A stretch of 64,000 nucleotides of DNA from Pelagibacteraceae bacterium (lineage in GTDB: Bacteria; Pseudomonadota; Alphaproteobacteria; HIMB59; GCA-002718135), in the NCBI GenBank assembly GCA_002718135.1, contig PBDN01000019.1, forward strand, positions 72,805 through 136,804. The letters run 5' to 3'. Positions within the stretch are counted from its first letter, which is position 1. The number at the start of each line of letters is the position of its first letter. The position numbers were made by a program, and so were the translations under genes. The notes below the pieces were generated by a model that had not been told where the DNA came from, did no database searches, and saw nothing but the letters and a program-made list of their open reading frames with translations. Shown here in pieces: positions 25,119 through 35,097 of the stretch.

Positions 25119-27011
25119 ATGTGTGCAATAGCGGGTATTGCAACGCTGTCAGCCGTAAATCAGCTGGCAGTGAAGGCGATGACCGATCTGATGATCCATC
25201 GCGGGCCAGACGGCGAGGGCCATTGGCTCGCCCCTGACGGGAGTCTTTGTTTCGGACACCGAAGGTTGTCAATTATCGACCTTACAGATCGCGCCTCTCA
25301 GCCGATGCAAGATGCCAGCGGCAGACTCACACTAACTTATAACGGCGAAATATATAATTATAAGGAATTGCGTGCTGAACTCTCGGGCGCTGGCGCGAAT
25401 TTTCGCAGCGAAAGTGATTCAGAGGTCATTCTGGAGGCATATCGCAAATGGGGCGATGCTTGCCTAGATCGGTTCAACGGAATGTTTGCCTTTGCTCTTT
25501 ATGATGCGAAACATGATCGCATCCTATGCGCGAGGGACCGTTTAGGTGAGAAACCGTTTTTGTTTGCCGAGGACGCCGGTTTTTTTGCATTTGCATCGGA
25601 TTACAAAGCCCTGTTGACGCTCGAGGGTGTAGGGCCCGATATTGACGACAACCTTTTGGCGCAATTCCTCGTGACGCCCTCAAATGCACTTGATCAAGAC
25701 CGAAACACCCTGTTTCACGATATTCAGCAATTGCTCCCGGGTGAGAAACTAGTTCTGAATACCCGTGACCTAAGCTTCAATGTTTCATCCTATTGGCGGC
25801 CCCTCTCCACCTCGGTCCTTTCAGGTGTTCCAGCCAAAGACGCCGTTCCAGCCTTTAAATCCCTGCTCGAAGATGCGGTCAGGATTCGGTTGCGTAGTGA
25901 CGTACGCGTCGGGTCCTGCCTTTCTGGCGGCCTAGACTCAGGATCAATCACATGCATTGCAAGGGATCTGGTCGGAGATACGACGGATTACGACACATTC
26001 ACTGGTCGATTTCCAGGCAGCGATTCGGATGAGGGCACTTGGGCAGAAATTGTGTCCACGGCTTCAGGAACTAGATCACACAATGTATTTCCGACCGGCG
26101 AGAAACTAGTAGAGTCCTTAGACACATTTTTGTGGTTGAATGAGCTTCCTGTTGACAGTACTAGCCAGTTCTCTCAGTGGAGTGTATTCGAGGCCGCGAA
26201 AAATGCCGGGGTCACTGTCTTATTGGACGGACAGGGTGGCGACGAAATCTTAGCGGGATACGAACAGTACTTTGTACCCTATATCGAAAGCCGACGTCGC
26301 AAGGGAGAGTATGACCCTGCCGAAGAGAAGGCTATTCGAGATCGCTATCCGCTGGCGTTCTCAGAGAGGGATCAGGTCTGGAAAAGACGGCTCCCGCCAA
26401 TACCCAAAAAAATCTTGGCGCGTTTTCTTGGCAGGGGGACTAGCGCGATACTCTCTCTCGACTGGAAAAACGCGTCGCGGGTTCGGGAAGATCTGGCAGT
26501 CCAACCCGACGATCTTCATGCAGCTTTAAGAGGCGACGCATTTACCGGTTTTCTAACTACCCTTTTGCGATATGGCGATCGCAACTCGATGGCTCATTCT
26601 AGGGAGGTACGGCTCCCCTTCTGTGATCATCGCATTTACGAGTTTGTCCGAACGCTGCCGGTAGAATTGCTCATGGGTGATGCAGAGACAAAGCATATAC
26701 TGCGACGAAGTATGCGGGGAATTCTCCCAGAACCGATAATAACACGCTGGGGCAAGCAAGGTTTTCTTCCTCCCATTGCACGCTGGCTAGAAGGCGACTT
26801 AGGTGATCTAGCAGACGCATTATTTAAGAGTTCCGACTTCAGTAAAAATGGTTTTTGGGACACCTCATGGTGCCGCCAATCGTGGAACCGGTTTCGGGCG
26901 GGCGAGACCTCGCTTGCACCCACAATTTGGAAGGTGATTATAACGCAGAAATGGAGAGATCTTTTCCTCACTCGAGTTTCAGAAATAGATCGATTCTCTC
27001 CGCACGGCTAG
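25119..27011 (+). CDS. asnB: glutamine-hydrolysing asparagine synthetase
   Basis: Transfers glutamine-derived ammonia to an acyl-adenylate of aspartate, or of a sugar acid in polysaccharide loci. 630 residues. Cys2 is the N-terminal nucleophile (MCAIAGIATL), with RGPDGEGHW, SIIDLTDRASQPM and NGEIYNYKELR of the class-II glutaminase. The synthetase domain has the ATP pyrophosphatase loop SCLSGGLDSGS near residue 270. It sits at the edge of the glycosyltransferase cluster and is convergent with it (3-bp gap). That setting suggests amidation of a surface polysaccharide component or simply asparagine supply; the sequence cannot distinguish these. Confidence 0.93.
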   Translation: MCAIAGIATLSAVNQLAVKAMTDLMIHRGPDGEGHWLAPDGSLCFGHRRLSIIDLTDRASQPMQDASGRLTLTYNGEIYNYKELRAELSGAGANFRSESDSEVILEAYRKWGDACLDRFNGMFAFALYDAKHDRILCARDRLGEKPFLFAEDAGFFAFASDYKALLTLEGVGPDIDDNLLAQFLVTPSNALDQDRNTLFHDIQQLLPGEKLVLNTRDLSFNVSSYWRPLSTSVLSGVPAKDAVPAFKSLLEDAVRIRLRSDVRVGSCLSGGLDSGSITCIARDLVGDTTDYDTFTGRFPGSDSDEGTWAEIVSTASGTRSHNVFPTGEKLVESLDTFLWLNELPVDSTSQFSQWSVFEAAKNAGVTVLLDGQGGDEILAGYEQYFVPYIESRRRKGEYDPAEEKAIRDRYPLAFSERDQVWKRRLPPIPKKILARFLGRGTSAILSLDWKNASRVREDLAVQPDDLHAALRGDAFTGFLTTLLRYGDRNSMAHSREVRLPFCDHRIYEFVRTLPVELLMGDAETKHILRRSMRGILPEPIITRWGKQGFLPPIARWLEGDLGDLADALFKSSDFSKNGFWDTSWCRQSWNRFRAGETSLAPTIWKVIITQKWRDLFLTRVSEIDRFSPHG

Positions 27012-27014
27012 GTG

Positions 27015-28160
27015 TCAGCACTGAGAAACTCTGCTCAAAACTGGAACAACTCTATCTATGTATCCTTCCCACGTATTTTCTCTACTTTCTGCCACTTGCC
27101 GCGCTGCTTGTCCGATTATTTTTCTCAACTTCGAATTAAAAATTAGTTCAGCGAATATCTCGGTTAGCACCTCTTCTGATGCGACAGGAAATACGTACCC
27201 GGATTCGCCATTATGAATTACATCAGCCGCACCGACTTGATCAGATACGACAACCGGCAATCCGGATGCCATAGCTTCGAGCACAACCATCCCAAATCCT
27301 TCATGAATGGATGGCAAACAGAAGATATCAGCGTTTTTATAGAAATCGGATACCTTTTCTTTTGCAATGGGTCCATGAAAAGTTACGCCATCTGTCGGCA
27401 AACCCCGAAGAGCGCTGGAAAATTCGGATTCGACTGGCCCCACCAAGTGCAATTCTGCTTCCCGTCTCAATTGCGAGAAGGCCTGCAATAGTCGAGGCAA
27501 ACCTTTCTGGATACCTATCGACCCGACAAAGAGAATTCTGGGTTTGCGAAATCTTGAAGATCGGTCAACGGGTTGAAAGCGATCAACATCTACGCCTAAC
27601 GGCACAACAGCTAGCTTTCCAGACGGAATGCCTTGATGAATAAATGATTTTTCGGCAACCTTCGACGGCACCATTATTTTGTCTGCAGCAAGATATTCTG
27701 TCGTTTCGCGTTCTATCAAACGTTGGGAAATTCCGGGAAATTTCAGATCTAATTGCTGATATGCCGCCGCCAGAATATTGTTCTGGTGCAGTATGTGAGA
27801 CGCACCCCGGTCAACGATTATAGCCATACCTTTTTCCCTCGCCACCGGTATTGCCTCAACCGTTGCTGAACTCCAGCCCACCAATAGGTCTGCCCCAGAC
27901 TGCCCCAGGTTCTGTGCCACAAAACGCCCGAAACGTGGCAAAATAAAATCGGTCACATCATGCCCCGTTGAGCGTTGCGCGAGCCGGCGTATAACTTCTA
28001 GATGCGGTGCACAATTGAGTGTAAGCCCGGTCCCAGTGATACGACGAACCGCGAAGGAGGGATATGTGGTGTGAAGTGTGCCCAGAAAACCCTCTCCATA
28101 GAGTCCTTTTGCGAGAGCAAAGGCGTGAAAGCGACCGTGAACAGCTACTTCAACCTTCAT
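27015..28160 (-). CDS. glycosyltransferase family 4
   Basis: GT-B retaining glycosyltransferase, 381 residues, probably acting on a lipid-linked glycan at the cytoplasmic membrane face. It carries the GT4 donor-binding motif EGFGMVVLEAMASGLPVVVS near residue 290, and RILFVGSIGIQKGLPRLLQA in the second Rossmann domain. Start 28160 is chosen because its ATG overlaps the preceding TGA (ATGA); an ATG two codons earlier is possible. It is last in the polysaccharide operon and meets asnB tail to tail with a 3-bp gap. Confidence 0.9.
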   Translation of the reverse strand: MKVEVAVHGRFHAFALAKGLYGEGFLGTLHTTYPSFAVRRITGTGLTLNCAPHLEVIRRLAQRSTGHDVTDFILPRFGRFVAQNLGQSGADLLVGWSSATVEAIPVAREKGMAIIVDRGASHILHQNNILAAAYQQLDLKFPGISQRLIERETTEYLAADKIMVPSKVAEKSFIHQGIPSGKLAVVPLGVDVDRFQPVDRSSRFRKPRILFVGSIGIQKGLPRLLQAFSQLRREAELHLVGPVESEFSSALRGLPTDGVTFHGPIAKEKVSDFYKNADIFCLPSIHEGFGMVVLEAMASGLPVVVSDQVGAADVIHNGESGYVFPVASEEVLTEIFAELIFNSKLRKIIGQAARQVAESRENTWEGYIDRVVPVLSRVSQC

Positions 28161-29356
28161 ACCCATCCGTCCATCACATCAGAAAATATCTGTCGAAGTT
28201 TCTTTGTCTGGCAGGACCATGAGTAGGGCTGAAGCCGACCCTGATCAATTTCTGTTCGATCGTCGCCTATTACCGCCAACGCCCCGGCAATCTCCCCCGG
28301 GGTCTTGGCGCCGATCAATTCTCCGCCGATCTTCCTGGCGATATCTGACGCCTCGGCGCTCTCTCCCGGTATTGCCATTACAGGTCTACCCAGAGCCAAC
28401 AATTCAATAACCTTTTGTTGGAACAAGCTTTCTTCGTTCCGGATATATACATTAACTGTGGCACTAGCCTGCAGTTGAACCAGTGCGGCTATATCCAGAT
28501 AACCCAGATTTTCAAACTCCACAGGAAAATTTTCCTGTTCGACAATCTTGTCGACGACTCCGCCGTCGTTCCCAGCATAGAAAAGGACAATCTTCTGACT
28601 TAATGAAGTCCGGATCATACCCTCTAGCAACAGCCGGACCTTGTCACCATCATAAACACTGCCACTAAGACAGACCCTGAAAATATCGTTTTTCTTGGTC
28701 GATTTTTTCGTATTTGGTTCCGCTCGGTAACCACTGTAAACGACGTACTTTTTCCCGGGAAACCAAGCAGAAGCGTCGCGCCCGTGGGCTTTAGAAAAGA
28801 CCGTCATTGCAGCCAAGTCGGTAAATCGGGAAGCGACATTATGCCGTAGCCCGATAGGTATAAATTTATTCCATGGGTCTTTGTAATCCGCGACCCAAGG
28901 GCATTTAGCTGTAACCGCAAGACTTCGTGCAACGTACCAAGCGTCTGTATTGCCGAAGGTTCCGTAAACCAGATCGGGACAAAACGCCTTTGCTACCGGC
29001 GTTAAGAAGGCAGAGGAACCAGCACGCCAATCGCAAAATATACCGCCCCAGAAAAGATACGTCGCACCGATGATCACCTGGCGGAATGGAGGTACAATTT
29101 TTCCCTCCCGTGCTGCACGCCGAATTGGCGTTCGAACCAACGGTCCAGAAATGTATAATGGCTTAGACCAATCATGCGTCTCTATCCTCGTCTCGACCAA
29201 TGCCGGGTCATCGCCGGGGTCGTCAATATGGAGCGGGCCAGAAAATAAAATAGTCTGATCCCCAGCTGCCGATAAATGTTTTGCAATTTCAGACATTCGC
29301 AGCGCCGCGACGTGCGGGGAATCCGGATGAGTGTGATTTACTAGAACGATTTTCAT
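28157..29356 (-). CDS. glycosyltransferase, GT4-like
   Basis: 399 residues with a GT-B layout. N-terminal MKIVLVNHTHPDSPHVAALR resembles the WcaI/TuaC-type group. The C-terminal domain has FRVCLSGSVYDGDKVRLLLEG and ELLALGRPVMAIPGES where GT4 proteins carry the donor-binding Glu region, although the E-x7-E motif is weak. It is coupled to the next gene by ATGA and follows the previous gene by 37 bp, the largest gap in the cluster. Donor and acceptor unknown. Confidence 0.8.
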   Translation of the reverse strand: MKIVLVNHTHPDSPHVAALRMSEIAKHLSAAGDQTILFSGPLHIDDPGDDPALVETRIETHDWSKPLYISGPLVRTPIRRAAREGKIVPPFRQVIIGATYLFWGGIFCDWRAGSSAFLTPVAKAFCPDLVYGTFGNTDAWYVARSLAVTAKCPWVADYKDPWNKFIPIGLRHNVASRFTDLAAMTVFSKAHGRDASAWFPGKKYVVYSGYRAEPNTKKSTKKNDIFRVCLSGSVYDGDKVRLLLEGMIRTSLSQKIVLFYAGNDGGVVDKIVEQENFPVEFENLGYLDIAALVQLQASATVNVYIRNEESLFQQKVIELLALGRPVMAIPGESAEASDIARKIGGELIGAKTPGEIAGALAVIGDDRTEIDQGRLQPYSWSCQTKKLRQIFSDVMDGWV

Positions 29357-29393
29357 CGAAATCCCGTAGGGAGATACATGAAAGATTTGCTGG

Positions 29394-30539
29394 TCAACAG
29401 ACCCGGCCCGCTAAAACTGTTTTGAAATTTTCAAGTAGTCGTTTGACGTGACTATCCCATGTATAACTCTGTTTCCCAAGGCTAGTCGCGAGAGAGAGAA
29501 CAGATGCGCGGCGGCGAGGATTTTCATCCAAACTCTGGATACTCTGAACTAAATCGTCAACAGAAGTACCGGAGAAATAAACGGCAGAGTCTTGGCATAC
29601 CTCCCTATGGACAGGAGTGTTTGAGGCGACAATCAAAGTCTCACTTGCCATTGCCTCGATTAGAGGGTGCCCAAACGTTTCCGAAAGGGACGGCGTCACG
29701 AAAAGATCACTTTCCGCATATAGAGCAGGTAAATCTGTGTATTTTACATCACCGAGCATCGTGACTTCGCCACGCTCTGCGCCTCGACGAAGAAGAAAGA
29801 GATCTTTTGACCCGCCCGGTGCATTTTTTATCTGGTCAAAATCCATCGTCAGGGTAAGGTGTGTCTTGATCCCCGCGTCGTTAAGCTTACGGGCCGCCTC
29901 AGCAACCAGACCTGGTTGCTTGTGAGAGTAGTAGGCCGACACGAGCAAGATCCTTAGCATGCCGTCCTCTCTCCATATACGCTGTTCTTTGGAATTGTCT
30001 CTGAAATGATCCACTCTCGTTCCGTACGAGTTTTTTTGTATTTTCCATGATAGATCAGGTGCCCAAGTCTGAAATAAATCTCCCATCGCATCTGTGGGTG
30101 TCAGTATCAGATTAGACGATCTGGCTGACGCGATTATAAGACGTCGGCGCAAGGATCTCTCAAGAACGCTCCGAGAACCCAGTGCGGGCGCTATATTAGT
30201 AAGATATGTCGGATCGAATAATCCTCCTTCGCGGACAAGGAGGACTTGGGGAACTGGCGATCGAATTATTCCAAAATTTGCGGAAGAATAGAGTATATCG
30301 GGGTTCAGGTCCTTTACGATACGGCGCCAGGTAGTCTGTTCCCACAATACTCGTGATAACGATCTAAGCTCGGTAACCGGTAAGCAAATGGTCTCAGCAT
30401 CTTCATTTTGAAGTGAACTCCCGACTGGCAGTGCAAATACCGCATTAACACCTTGCGACCGGAATGACTGCATTAGGTTGCGGGTATAAGTAATGATACC
30501 GCCCCGGCGGGCTGACAGGGCATTTACGACAATTTTCAT
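29394..30539 (-). CDS. glycosyltransferase family 4
   Basis: 381 residues, GT-B fold. N-terminus MKIVVNALSARRGGIITYTR with the Gly-rich acceptor-side loop. Donor motif SLSETFGHPLIEAMASETLI near residue 300. MLRILLVSAYYSHKQPGLVA marks the second Rossmann domain. The ATG overlaps the previous stop by 4 nt. Part of the polysaccharide operon. Confidence 0.9.
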   Translation of the reverse strand: MKIVVNALSARRGGIITYTRNLMQSFRSQGVNAVFALPVGSSLQNEDAETICLPVTELRSLSRVLWEQTTWRRIVKDLNPDILYSSANFGIIRSPVPQVLLVREGGLFDPTYLTNIAPALGSRSVLERSLRRRLIIASARSSNLILTPTDAMGDLFQTWAPDLSWKIQKNSYGTRVDHFRDNSKEQRIWREDGMLRILLVSAYYSHKQPGLVAEAARKLNDAGIKTHLTLTMDFDQIKNAPGGSKDLFLLRRGAERGEVTMLGDVKYTDLPALYAESDLFVTPSLSETFGHPLIEAMASETLIVASNTPVHREVCQDSAVYFSGTSVDDLVQSIQSLDENPRRRASVLSLATSLGKQSYTWDSHVKRLLENFKTVLAGRVC

Positions 30540-31615
30540 TTGTCAGGTTCCCGTCGGTTGAGTTCAAGTTCTGTGAAAATTCTCAAAATATTTGCCTGAT
30601 GCGTCAAACTTAGTTCCTGTACTCGGAGGTGGGCATTCTCCGCAACCGCCTTGCGCTGCTCACCCATTTCGAGCCAGCGGCGGCACACATCAACGAGTTC
30701 CATATCGTCAGAAAAATATGCCGCCTCCTTCGACTCTCGCAGCAGCTCTTGGATTTCTCGATTTCGTTCATGCACCATGAAGCCTGCGCATGCGGGTAAC
30801 TCAATAGACCGACAAGTTTGTAAGTCACGATTAGCATGCCTTAGAAAGCACAGATTGATCGGACTGGCAGCAACGACTTTAGCAAACTCATCATTATAGG
30901 CAGGCCTACCCTCAATCCATAGATTTTCGTGTCGTTCCGACATTCGACCCCAGCCGTTACCCCATACGCGAACCTGCAAACCCGACCGTGCAAGATGAAG
31001 TACTGATCTCGCACGAGGTGATTCATAAGTGCCAATAAAACTGACGGGTGCGCCATATTTCTTGGTGTCTGCAACACTGATTCTAACCGGTCGATGGATA
31101 TCGGGATCGTAACTATTGTTGACAAACATCGGATTACGAAGCCTCAGCACACTATATTCTGCCGGGCTTGAGTTTAAAGATTTAGTGGTGGCCCATAGAT
31201 CAAACAGTGGCATTGCCCGCTGCAGCCAGATTGTCCTGTTAAGCGGATTCAACATATCGTCTTCGGAATAGTAGACAATTGAAACATTAGGGTGTTTGGC
31301 TTTCAGTAAGCGTAACGTCTGCGCTCGAATCATATCGGCGGTCTCTAGCCAAAGAACGTCAATTTCACCGCCGATCGACAAAATGGCGGCATTCGCGTCG
31401 GCCGGATCAGCAGGCAAGCGAAGACGGTATCTCAACCGCGTCATAAGGGAAGGTCGTGTTTCATAGTCTTTACCGTCTGGCATTGTCGAGATCACTCGGA
31501 CTGAATGACCAAGTGCACGCATCGCAGCAACTCGTTGCGGTGTCCGAGAAGCCAAGAAAGTCTGACCAACGACGACGATCTCTCGCCGCAGCGAAGATGA
31601 GTTTGCCCGTGTCAC
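30536..31615 (-). CDS. CgeB-family glycosyltransferase
   Basis: 359 residues. The C-terminal half has VRVWGNGWGRM, ASPINLCFLRHANRDLQTCR and SIELPACAGFMVHERNREIQ, the pattern of CgeB-like (spore-maturation-type) glycosyltransferases found in many capsule and flagellin-glycan loci. The GTG at 31615 overlaps the previous stop (GTGA), which decides the start; an upstream in-frame start at 31678 would lie within the neighbouring gene. The stop overlaps the next ATG. Confidence 0.82.
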   Translation of the reverse strand: MTRANSSSLRREIVVVGQTFLASRTPQRVAAMRALGHSVRVISTMPDGKDYETRPSLMTRLRYRLRLPADPADANAAILSIGGEIDVLWLETADMIRAQTLRLLKAKHPNVSIVYYSEDDMLNPLNRTIWLQRAMPLFDLWATTKSLNSSPAEYSVLRLRNPMFVNNSYDPDIHRPVRISVADTKKYGAPVSFIGTYESPRARSVLHLARSGLQVRVWGNGWGRMSERHENLWIEGRPAYNDEFAKVVAASPINLCFLRHANRDLQTCRSIELPACAGFMVHERNREIQELLRESKEAAYFSDDMELVDVCRRWLEMGEQRKAVAENAHLRVQELSLTHQANILRIFTELELNRREPDK

Positions 31616-32724
31616 GTCAATGTCGCCGCTCTCGCAAGTGCGGCCCTCAGTCCCTCGATATCCTGATTGAATCCCCACTGTAAGATTCGCTGTTGCGCAG
31701 CTTTTCCCATCTCTTCAGAGTTATTTAGACATACGACTAGGGCTTTGGAGAGGGATATTTGATCACCAGCGGGGACGATGCGCCCGTTTCCGCTATCGAT
31801 AAGATCAGCGGCACAACCCACCTGATCACTTACAATTGCGGCAGTGCCGCAAGCCATGGCTTCGTTCACCGCAAGCCCCCAGGGTTCACGAACTGAAGGA
31901 AGCACGAAAATATCGGCTAGGTCGTAGTAAGCTGGCATCTCGGTTTGGTTTACGAATCCTGTAAATATTGCATCGGGCGCTAATTCTTCCAGCTCGGCAC
32001 GCGATTCTCCATCGCCCACGAATATCAATGCTGGCTCCTCTATGGCCCAGTCAGCACTTGCGATCGCCTTGGCCAATAGTTGCGGATTTTTGCGAGATTG
32101 AAGCTTCCCCGCAAATAAAACGACTCTGCGTGTAGGTGAAATCCCAAGTTTTTCTCGGAGTGCGTTTCGATTTTTTTTTGCATACTTCGCTAAATTCCCA
32201 AATGCCTCGTTATCGACGGCGTAAGGCATGTCAATGATTTGAGGGGGGGGAACGCCACGGTTAAGATAATACCGTCGGTTCTCTGATCCTATAGCGAGAT
32301 AAAAATCACAGCTTTTAAAAATCTTATTGACAAATTTCCGCTTCAGCCAGCCCCGAACACCAGAGCCGTCCGGCATCGCCAGATCGCAGTTCTCGCCGCG
32401 CATTAGCACCGGGCGACCGCTCCGCTTCGCCTGCCGAAGACAGGACCTCATGCGCGGCGTTTGCCAACCATGTAGCCAAATAACGTCAGCACGTCCTATT
32501 TCTCGCTTGATATCAACCCCAGCCATGGGGGCATTTTCATATCCGTCGATTAGATCGACATCCCATTTGACTTCGCGACCGAACCCAGTATCAAAATAAC
32601 GGTTATCCGGATGGGTCCGCTCGAATAGCACTCGCAAGTCAATATCCGACTGATCAGCTATCCTGCGCAACAATGGAGCCTGATATTGAATGGGATGAGA
32701 CACAAGGTAAAGCAACCTAGTCAC
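31612..32724 (-). CDS. glycosyltransferase family 4
   Basis: 370 residues. N-terminal LLYLVSHPIQYQAPLLRR is typical of a GT4 subgroup in exopolysaccharide loci. Second domain RRVVLFAGKLQSRKNPQLLA, donor motif SVREPWGLAVNEAMACGTAA. The GTG at 32724 overlaps the upstream TGA (GTGA) and gives the expected N-terminus; a start at 32754 would add a tail read from the neighbouring gene. Confidence 0.88.
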   Translation of the reverse strand: MTRLLYLVSHPIQYQAPLLRRIADQSDIDLRVLFERTHPDNRYFDTGFGREVKWDVDLIDGYENAPMAGVDIKREIGRADVIWLHGWQTPRMRSCLRQAKRSGRPVLMRGENCDLAMPDGSGVRGWLKRKFVNKIFKSCDFYLAIGSENRRYYLNRGVPPPQIIDMPYAVDNEAFGNLAKYAKKNRNALREKLGISPTRRVVLFAGKLQSRKNPQLLAKAIASADWAIEEPALIFVGDGESRAELEELAPDAIFTGFVNQTEMPAYYDLADIFVLPSVREPWGLAVNEAMACGTAAIVSDQVGCAADLIDSGNGRIVPAGDQISLSKALVVCLNNSEEMGKAAQQRILQWGFNQDIEGLRAALARAATLT

Positions 32725-33917
32725 CCTAGAGCTTCGCCCCATGTCTTCTCCCACGCCCTCGCGATATTTTCTTCGAACGCAGACTGACTGTAGTCTTTTT
32801 CAACCAACGCCCGGGACTTTAACGCAAGATCATTTCGACGTTCCCGGTCTGAGATTATCCATCCAATGCCATCCGCCAACTCTCCTGGTGTATGCCCAGT
32901 GAGTTTTCCGGTCACGCCATCAATAACATAGTCCTCTGGCCCACCACACCGTGTGGAAACCACAGGCACCCCGCAAGCCATGGCCTGAATACCGGAGATT
33001 CCAAGCCCCTCCTGGCCTGACGAAAAAACAAAAACGTCTAGCGAACGATAAAAATGCGATAGACTTTGGGGATCCAGCCAACCCGTCCACTCGATTCGAT
33101 CAGCAATATTAAGCGTCGAAGCTAATTCGTTCAAAGCAGTCGAGGGGTCACCCGTAAGTTTCAACCTAACGGGGATACTCCGTCTCGCAAGAACCGCAAC
33201 GGAACGCAACATCAAACCGATATTTTTTCGGGGATCATCGATCCGCCCGGCAAAACCTATCTGCGCCGTGGGCGGCGACGAAGTCGACGGGATATAGTCT
33301 TTGAGGTTCACCGGCATTGGTACGTGCTCGACCATCTCTGGTCTCACACCAGCAGTTACAAGTGAAGCCCGTGTGTAGCGGCTAATCGCCAAGAACAGGC
33401 CACAGCCCCGGAGCACTCTCTTTTCCATAGCTCTCTGAACCGAACCAACCACGACGCTGTCGAAGACACGCCGCGCGGCAGGCATTCGTGCTCGCCGGTC
33501 TATCCTATCATCAAGCATCGCACTCGCACACCAGACAAAATGGGGTACGCCAGAAACCACAAGGGTATTTGCTACGAGAACCGTCCCACCAACCGCAATG
33601 TGGCGATCATAGGCGCCAATGAGCTTCTTCCATCTGTCCGTGGCCCAATAATATGGGAATTCCAATTCGGGAAAGCGGCAACCCACAGTAACGCTGGGAA
33701 TATCTTTAAAGCACAAACCTCTGTGGATGTCTGGTTTTTTCCCTGAAAGGAGCTCCCAGCTAGGTACAACTAAATCCGGATCGTCGGTCAGAGTGGCGTA
33801 GTACGCGATTGTCACATCACATCCCTGACGCATCAGAAAACGCGCCAACGCCTCCGTCATCGTAGGCACTCCCCCTTGATGGGGCGGTAACGTCGTTAAT
33901 AAGACCGATCTACTCAT
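32721..33917 (-). CDS. glycosyltransferase family 4
   Basis: 398 residues, GT-B. N-terminal LLTTLPPHQGGVPTMTEALA has the Gly-Gly-Val loop. QIGFAGRIDDPRKNIGLMLR begins the second domain. Donor motif SSGQEGLGISGIQAMACGVP. ATGA overlap with the upstream gene. It is hydrophilic and probably a cytosolic, membrane-associated enzyme. Confidence 0.9.
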   Translation of the reverse strand: MSRSVLLTTLPPHQGGVPTMTEALARFLMRQGCDVTIAYYATLTDDPDLVVPSWELLSGKKPDIHRGLCFKDIPSVTVGCRFPELEFPYYWATDRWKKLIGAYDRHIAVGGTVLVANTLVVSGVPHFVWCASAMLDDRIDRRARMPAARRVFDSVVVGSVQRAMEKRVLRGCGLFLAISRYTRASLVTAGVRPEMVEHVPMPVNLKDYIPSTSSPPTAQIGFAGRIDDPRKNIGLMLRSVAVLARRSIPVRLKLTGDPSTALNELASTLNIADRIEWTGWLDPQSLSHFYRSLDVFVFSSGQEGLGISGIQAMACGVPVVSTRCGGPEDYVIDGVTGKLTGHTPGELADGIGWIISDRERRNDLALKSRALVEKDYSQSAFEENIARAWEKTWGEALG

Positions 33918-35092
33918 CGCGGCTTACGGACATATTTACTCCCTACAAAACCGGCATTTCGCAAAACATCAATCGTGAACTTGGCAGTAGTGTCCAAAGA
34001 AAAACTCTTAGCCCGATAAGACGCTTTTTTACCTAGTTCTTCCCTTAATGATGGATTTTTCACCAGTCTCTCGATCGTATAGACAATATCCGAGATATCG
34101 TAGGGATCGAACGTGAGACCAGCATCTCCGATCACTTCGGGCATAGCCGCGGTGTCAGAACAAGCAATAGGAGCACCAATCGACATCGCCTCGAGCAAAG
34201 GATTACCAAATGTTTCAATAGTCGATGGAAAAACGAATATATGGCATTCTTGATAAAGGTCTCTCAACGCTTCGGTATCAAGGTGCCCAACAAAATGTAC
34301 CGCGTCGTCGACCCCGAGCGATGCGGCCAACCTTCTTACTTGATCAGAATAGCTACTGTCTATTTCACGACCTGCGATTGTCAGAGTAAGCTCTGGGTAT
34401 CGCTGATGTAGTTTTCCAAATGCCTCGATCAATGAATGATAGTTCTTTTGAACATAAATATCGGATACAGCTAGTAATGCACTTCCCGGAGACCGATTAC
34501 TTTCGCGCTCTCTCAATGGTTTTGTTGTACCGTGATAAACGACGTTGAGCTTACGATTAAATAGGCGCCGCAGTCCAAACGTTAATACTCGGGCCGCATA
34601 TTCGGAAACCGCAATTGCTCGTCGAGCGAACAGCAGCGATATAAGCGTCGCCGCCGATAGTACAAGCCAATACCCCATAGGTCTTAATGTAGTAGTTAGT
34701 CGGATCACAGACGTAGCGTTCCGGAGCATAATGACATGGTTCCGAGCAAAAATTGGGCCAAAATTAGCCGGCGAGAAAACCACATCCGCCCCCATTGCCC
34801 ATGTAAGAACCGGCAGCGAAACCTGTTCCCACCACAATGTAGGCCAAAACCCGAGTTTGTGATCAAAGAGTTGGAGTCTAACACCCTCGCAGATCGGATA
34901 GAAATGTTCCACCTGATCTCGATGCAAAAATAAATGCAGTTCAATTCCTTGTTGCTTTACCAACTCCGGCAGTATTGCACGCAGATATGTTACCCCTCCA
35001 CCACTTTTGGCGTGTGTGCCATTAATAACGATCCGTAGACGCCTCGTTAGGTCTTTTTCCGGTATCAAATCGTCAGATGGAGTTTTTGACAT
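33914..35092 (-). CDS. glycosyltransferase family 4
   Basis: 392 residues, GT-B, similar in layout to mannosyl- or rhamnosyltransferases of capsule loci. N-terminal IVINGTHAKSGGGVTYLRAI, SDIYVQKNYHSLIEAFGKL in the second domain, donor motif STIETFGNPLLEAMSIGAPI and a PEVIGDAGLTFDPYD tail. One hydrophobic stretch (about residues 148-165) may anchor it to the membrane. It starts 5 bp after the polymerase-like gene. Confidence 0.9.
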   Translation of the reverse strand: MSKTPSDDLIPEKDLTRRLRIVINGTHAKSGGGVTYLRAILPELVKQQGIELHLFLHRDQVEHFYPICEGVRLQLFDHKLGFWPTLWWEQVSLPVLTWAMGADVVFSPANFGPIFARNHVIMLRNATSVIRLTTTLRPMGYWLVLSAATLISLLFARRAIAVSEYAARVLTFGLRRLFNRKLNVVYHGTTKPLRERESNRSPGSALLAVSDIYVQKNYHSLIEAFGKLHQRYPELTLTIAGREIDSSYSDQVRRLAASLGVDDAVHFVGHLDTEALRDLYQECHIFVFPSTIETFGNPLLEAMSIGAPIACSDTAAMPEVIGDAGLTFDPYDISDIVYTIERLVKNPSLREELGKKASYRAKSFSLDTTAKFTIDVLRNAGFVGSKYVRKPR

Positions 35093-35097
35093 TCCGT